Origin: Phycisphaera mikurensis NBRC 102666
GTDB lineage: Bacteria; Planctomycetota; Phycisphaerae; Phycisphaerales; SM1A02
Assembly: GCA_945870475.1 (NCBI GenBank)
Contig: CAMBSR010000120.1
Span: 1 to 6,874, forward strand
Direction of reading: 5' to 3'
Length of the DNA stretch: 6,874 bases
Shown: positions 6,550 through 6,874 of the stretch, one piece after another
Layout of the letters: every line of letters starts with the position of its first letter
Numbering within the stretch: position 1 is the stretch's first letter
Notes under the pieces: model-generated
The model's input: the letters and a program-made list of their open reading frames with translations, nothing else
Database searches by the model: none
Told to the model about the DNA's origin: nothing
Translations under genes and position numbers: made by a program

Positions 6550-6874
6550 CGCGCTCGAGGGCGGGCTTGCTTCGCTCAACGTGGTGTTCTGCAGCGCCTC
6601 CGTTGGGTGCGGGCATTCGCGCGCCTCGGTGGCGGTGCACGATGCGCTGCGCGCGCGTGGGCAGCTTGCGAGCGCCACGTTCGTGGAGGCGCTGGAGCAC
6701 GCGCCTGGCTGGTTCGCCGGCTTCTACCGCGACGGCTACCTGCGCGCCATCCAGCACGCACCGCGCGTGGTGGGCGCCATCTACGACCGCACCGACGTCC
6801 CGCGCCGCGATCGGCGGCCGCTCGGGTCGCTGCTCGACCGCAGCGAGGACCGGATCCTGCGGCGCTTCCGCGAG
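6539..6874 (+). CDS. Glycosyltransferase with MGDG-synthase-type N-terminal domain (diacylglycerol glycosyltransferase-like, GT28), 3' end outside window
   Basis: Predicted membrane-associated enzyme transferring a sugar from a nucleotide sugar to diacylglycerol. Only the first 112 codons are visible; the frame is open to the right edge. After a short leader, residues 14-29 (NVVFCSASVGCGHSRA) form the first beta strand and glycine-rich loop with the G-x-G-H signature (Gly23, Gly25, His26) seen in MGDG synthases and MurG-like GT28 enzymes. A helix (SVAVHDALRARG), a strand (ATFVEALEHAP) and the aromatic stretch WFAGFYRDGYL...IYDRTD follow, matching the usual order of the MGDG_synth domain (acceptor side). 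Cys24 replaces the commoner Ala, Gly or Ser in that loop. The donor-binding C-terminal half, which would confirm function, is outside the window, so sugar and acceptor are inferred. It overlaps the phosphoesterase gene by 11 bp and is surely co-transcribed with it. Confidence 0.82.
   Translation, partial: MRSDALEGGLASLNVVFCSASVGCGHSRASVAVHDALRARGQLASATFVEALEHAPGWFAGFYRDGYLRAIQHAPRVVGAIYDRTDVPRRDRRPLGSLLDRSEDRILRRFRE

Noticed and set aside
6521..6761. Short - strand open frames near the right edge.
   Set aside because: They lie opposite the glycosyltransferase gene, whose start, ribosome binding site and G-x-G-H motif are all on the + strand.

Overview
The window comes from a high-GC Gram-negative bacterium. 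G and C dominate third codon positions, and the genes include a tripartite RND efflux system, which presupposes an outer membrane. A member of Pseudomonadota seems likeliest, but no gene here fixes the taxon. All recognisable genes lie on the + strand and are tightly packed. The only stretch over 100 bases without a gene is 5542-5706.

Layout: (1) 1-1161 is the 3' part of a periplasmic adaptor (membrane fusion protein) gene. Its start lies just left of the window, because a lipobox is readable in the first codons. (2) 1158-4295 is a full-length HAE1-family RND inner-membrane pump. It overlaps the adaptor gene by 4 bp (ATGA) and keeps all the proton-relay residues. (3) 4315-5541, 19 bp downstream, encodes a PepP-like M24 metallopeptidase with a complete dinuclear metal site. 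(4) 5542-5706 is an intergenic region with a small GC-rich hairpin, an inverted repeat resembling paired DnaA boxes, and a very strong Shine-Dalgarno sequence. (5) 5707-6549 encodes a calcineurin-like metallophosphoesterase of the LpxH/PlcP group (COG2908-like), starting at GTG. (6) 6539-6874 is the 5' part of a glycosyltransferase with an MGDG-synthase-type N-terminal domain. It overlaps gene 5 by 11 bp and is cut by the right edge.

Two functional units are visible. The first is an efflux operon (adaptor plus pump, with no outer-membrane channel gene in view), perhaps read through into the peptidase. The second is a translationally coupled phosphoesterase-glycosyltransferase pair. Its enzyme classes fit membrane-lipid turnover: PlcP-type enzymes release diacylglycerol from phospholipids, and MGDG-synthase-type enzymes glycosylate diacylglycerol. 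That makes a phosphorus-sparing lipid-remodelling pair a reasonable hypothesis, but a lipid A role for the phosphoesterase (LpxH-like) cannot be excluded from sequence reading alone. I see no mobile element, CRISPR array, tRNA or rRNA, and no convincing evidence of a wholly new system.
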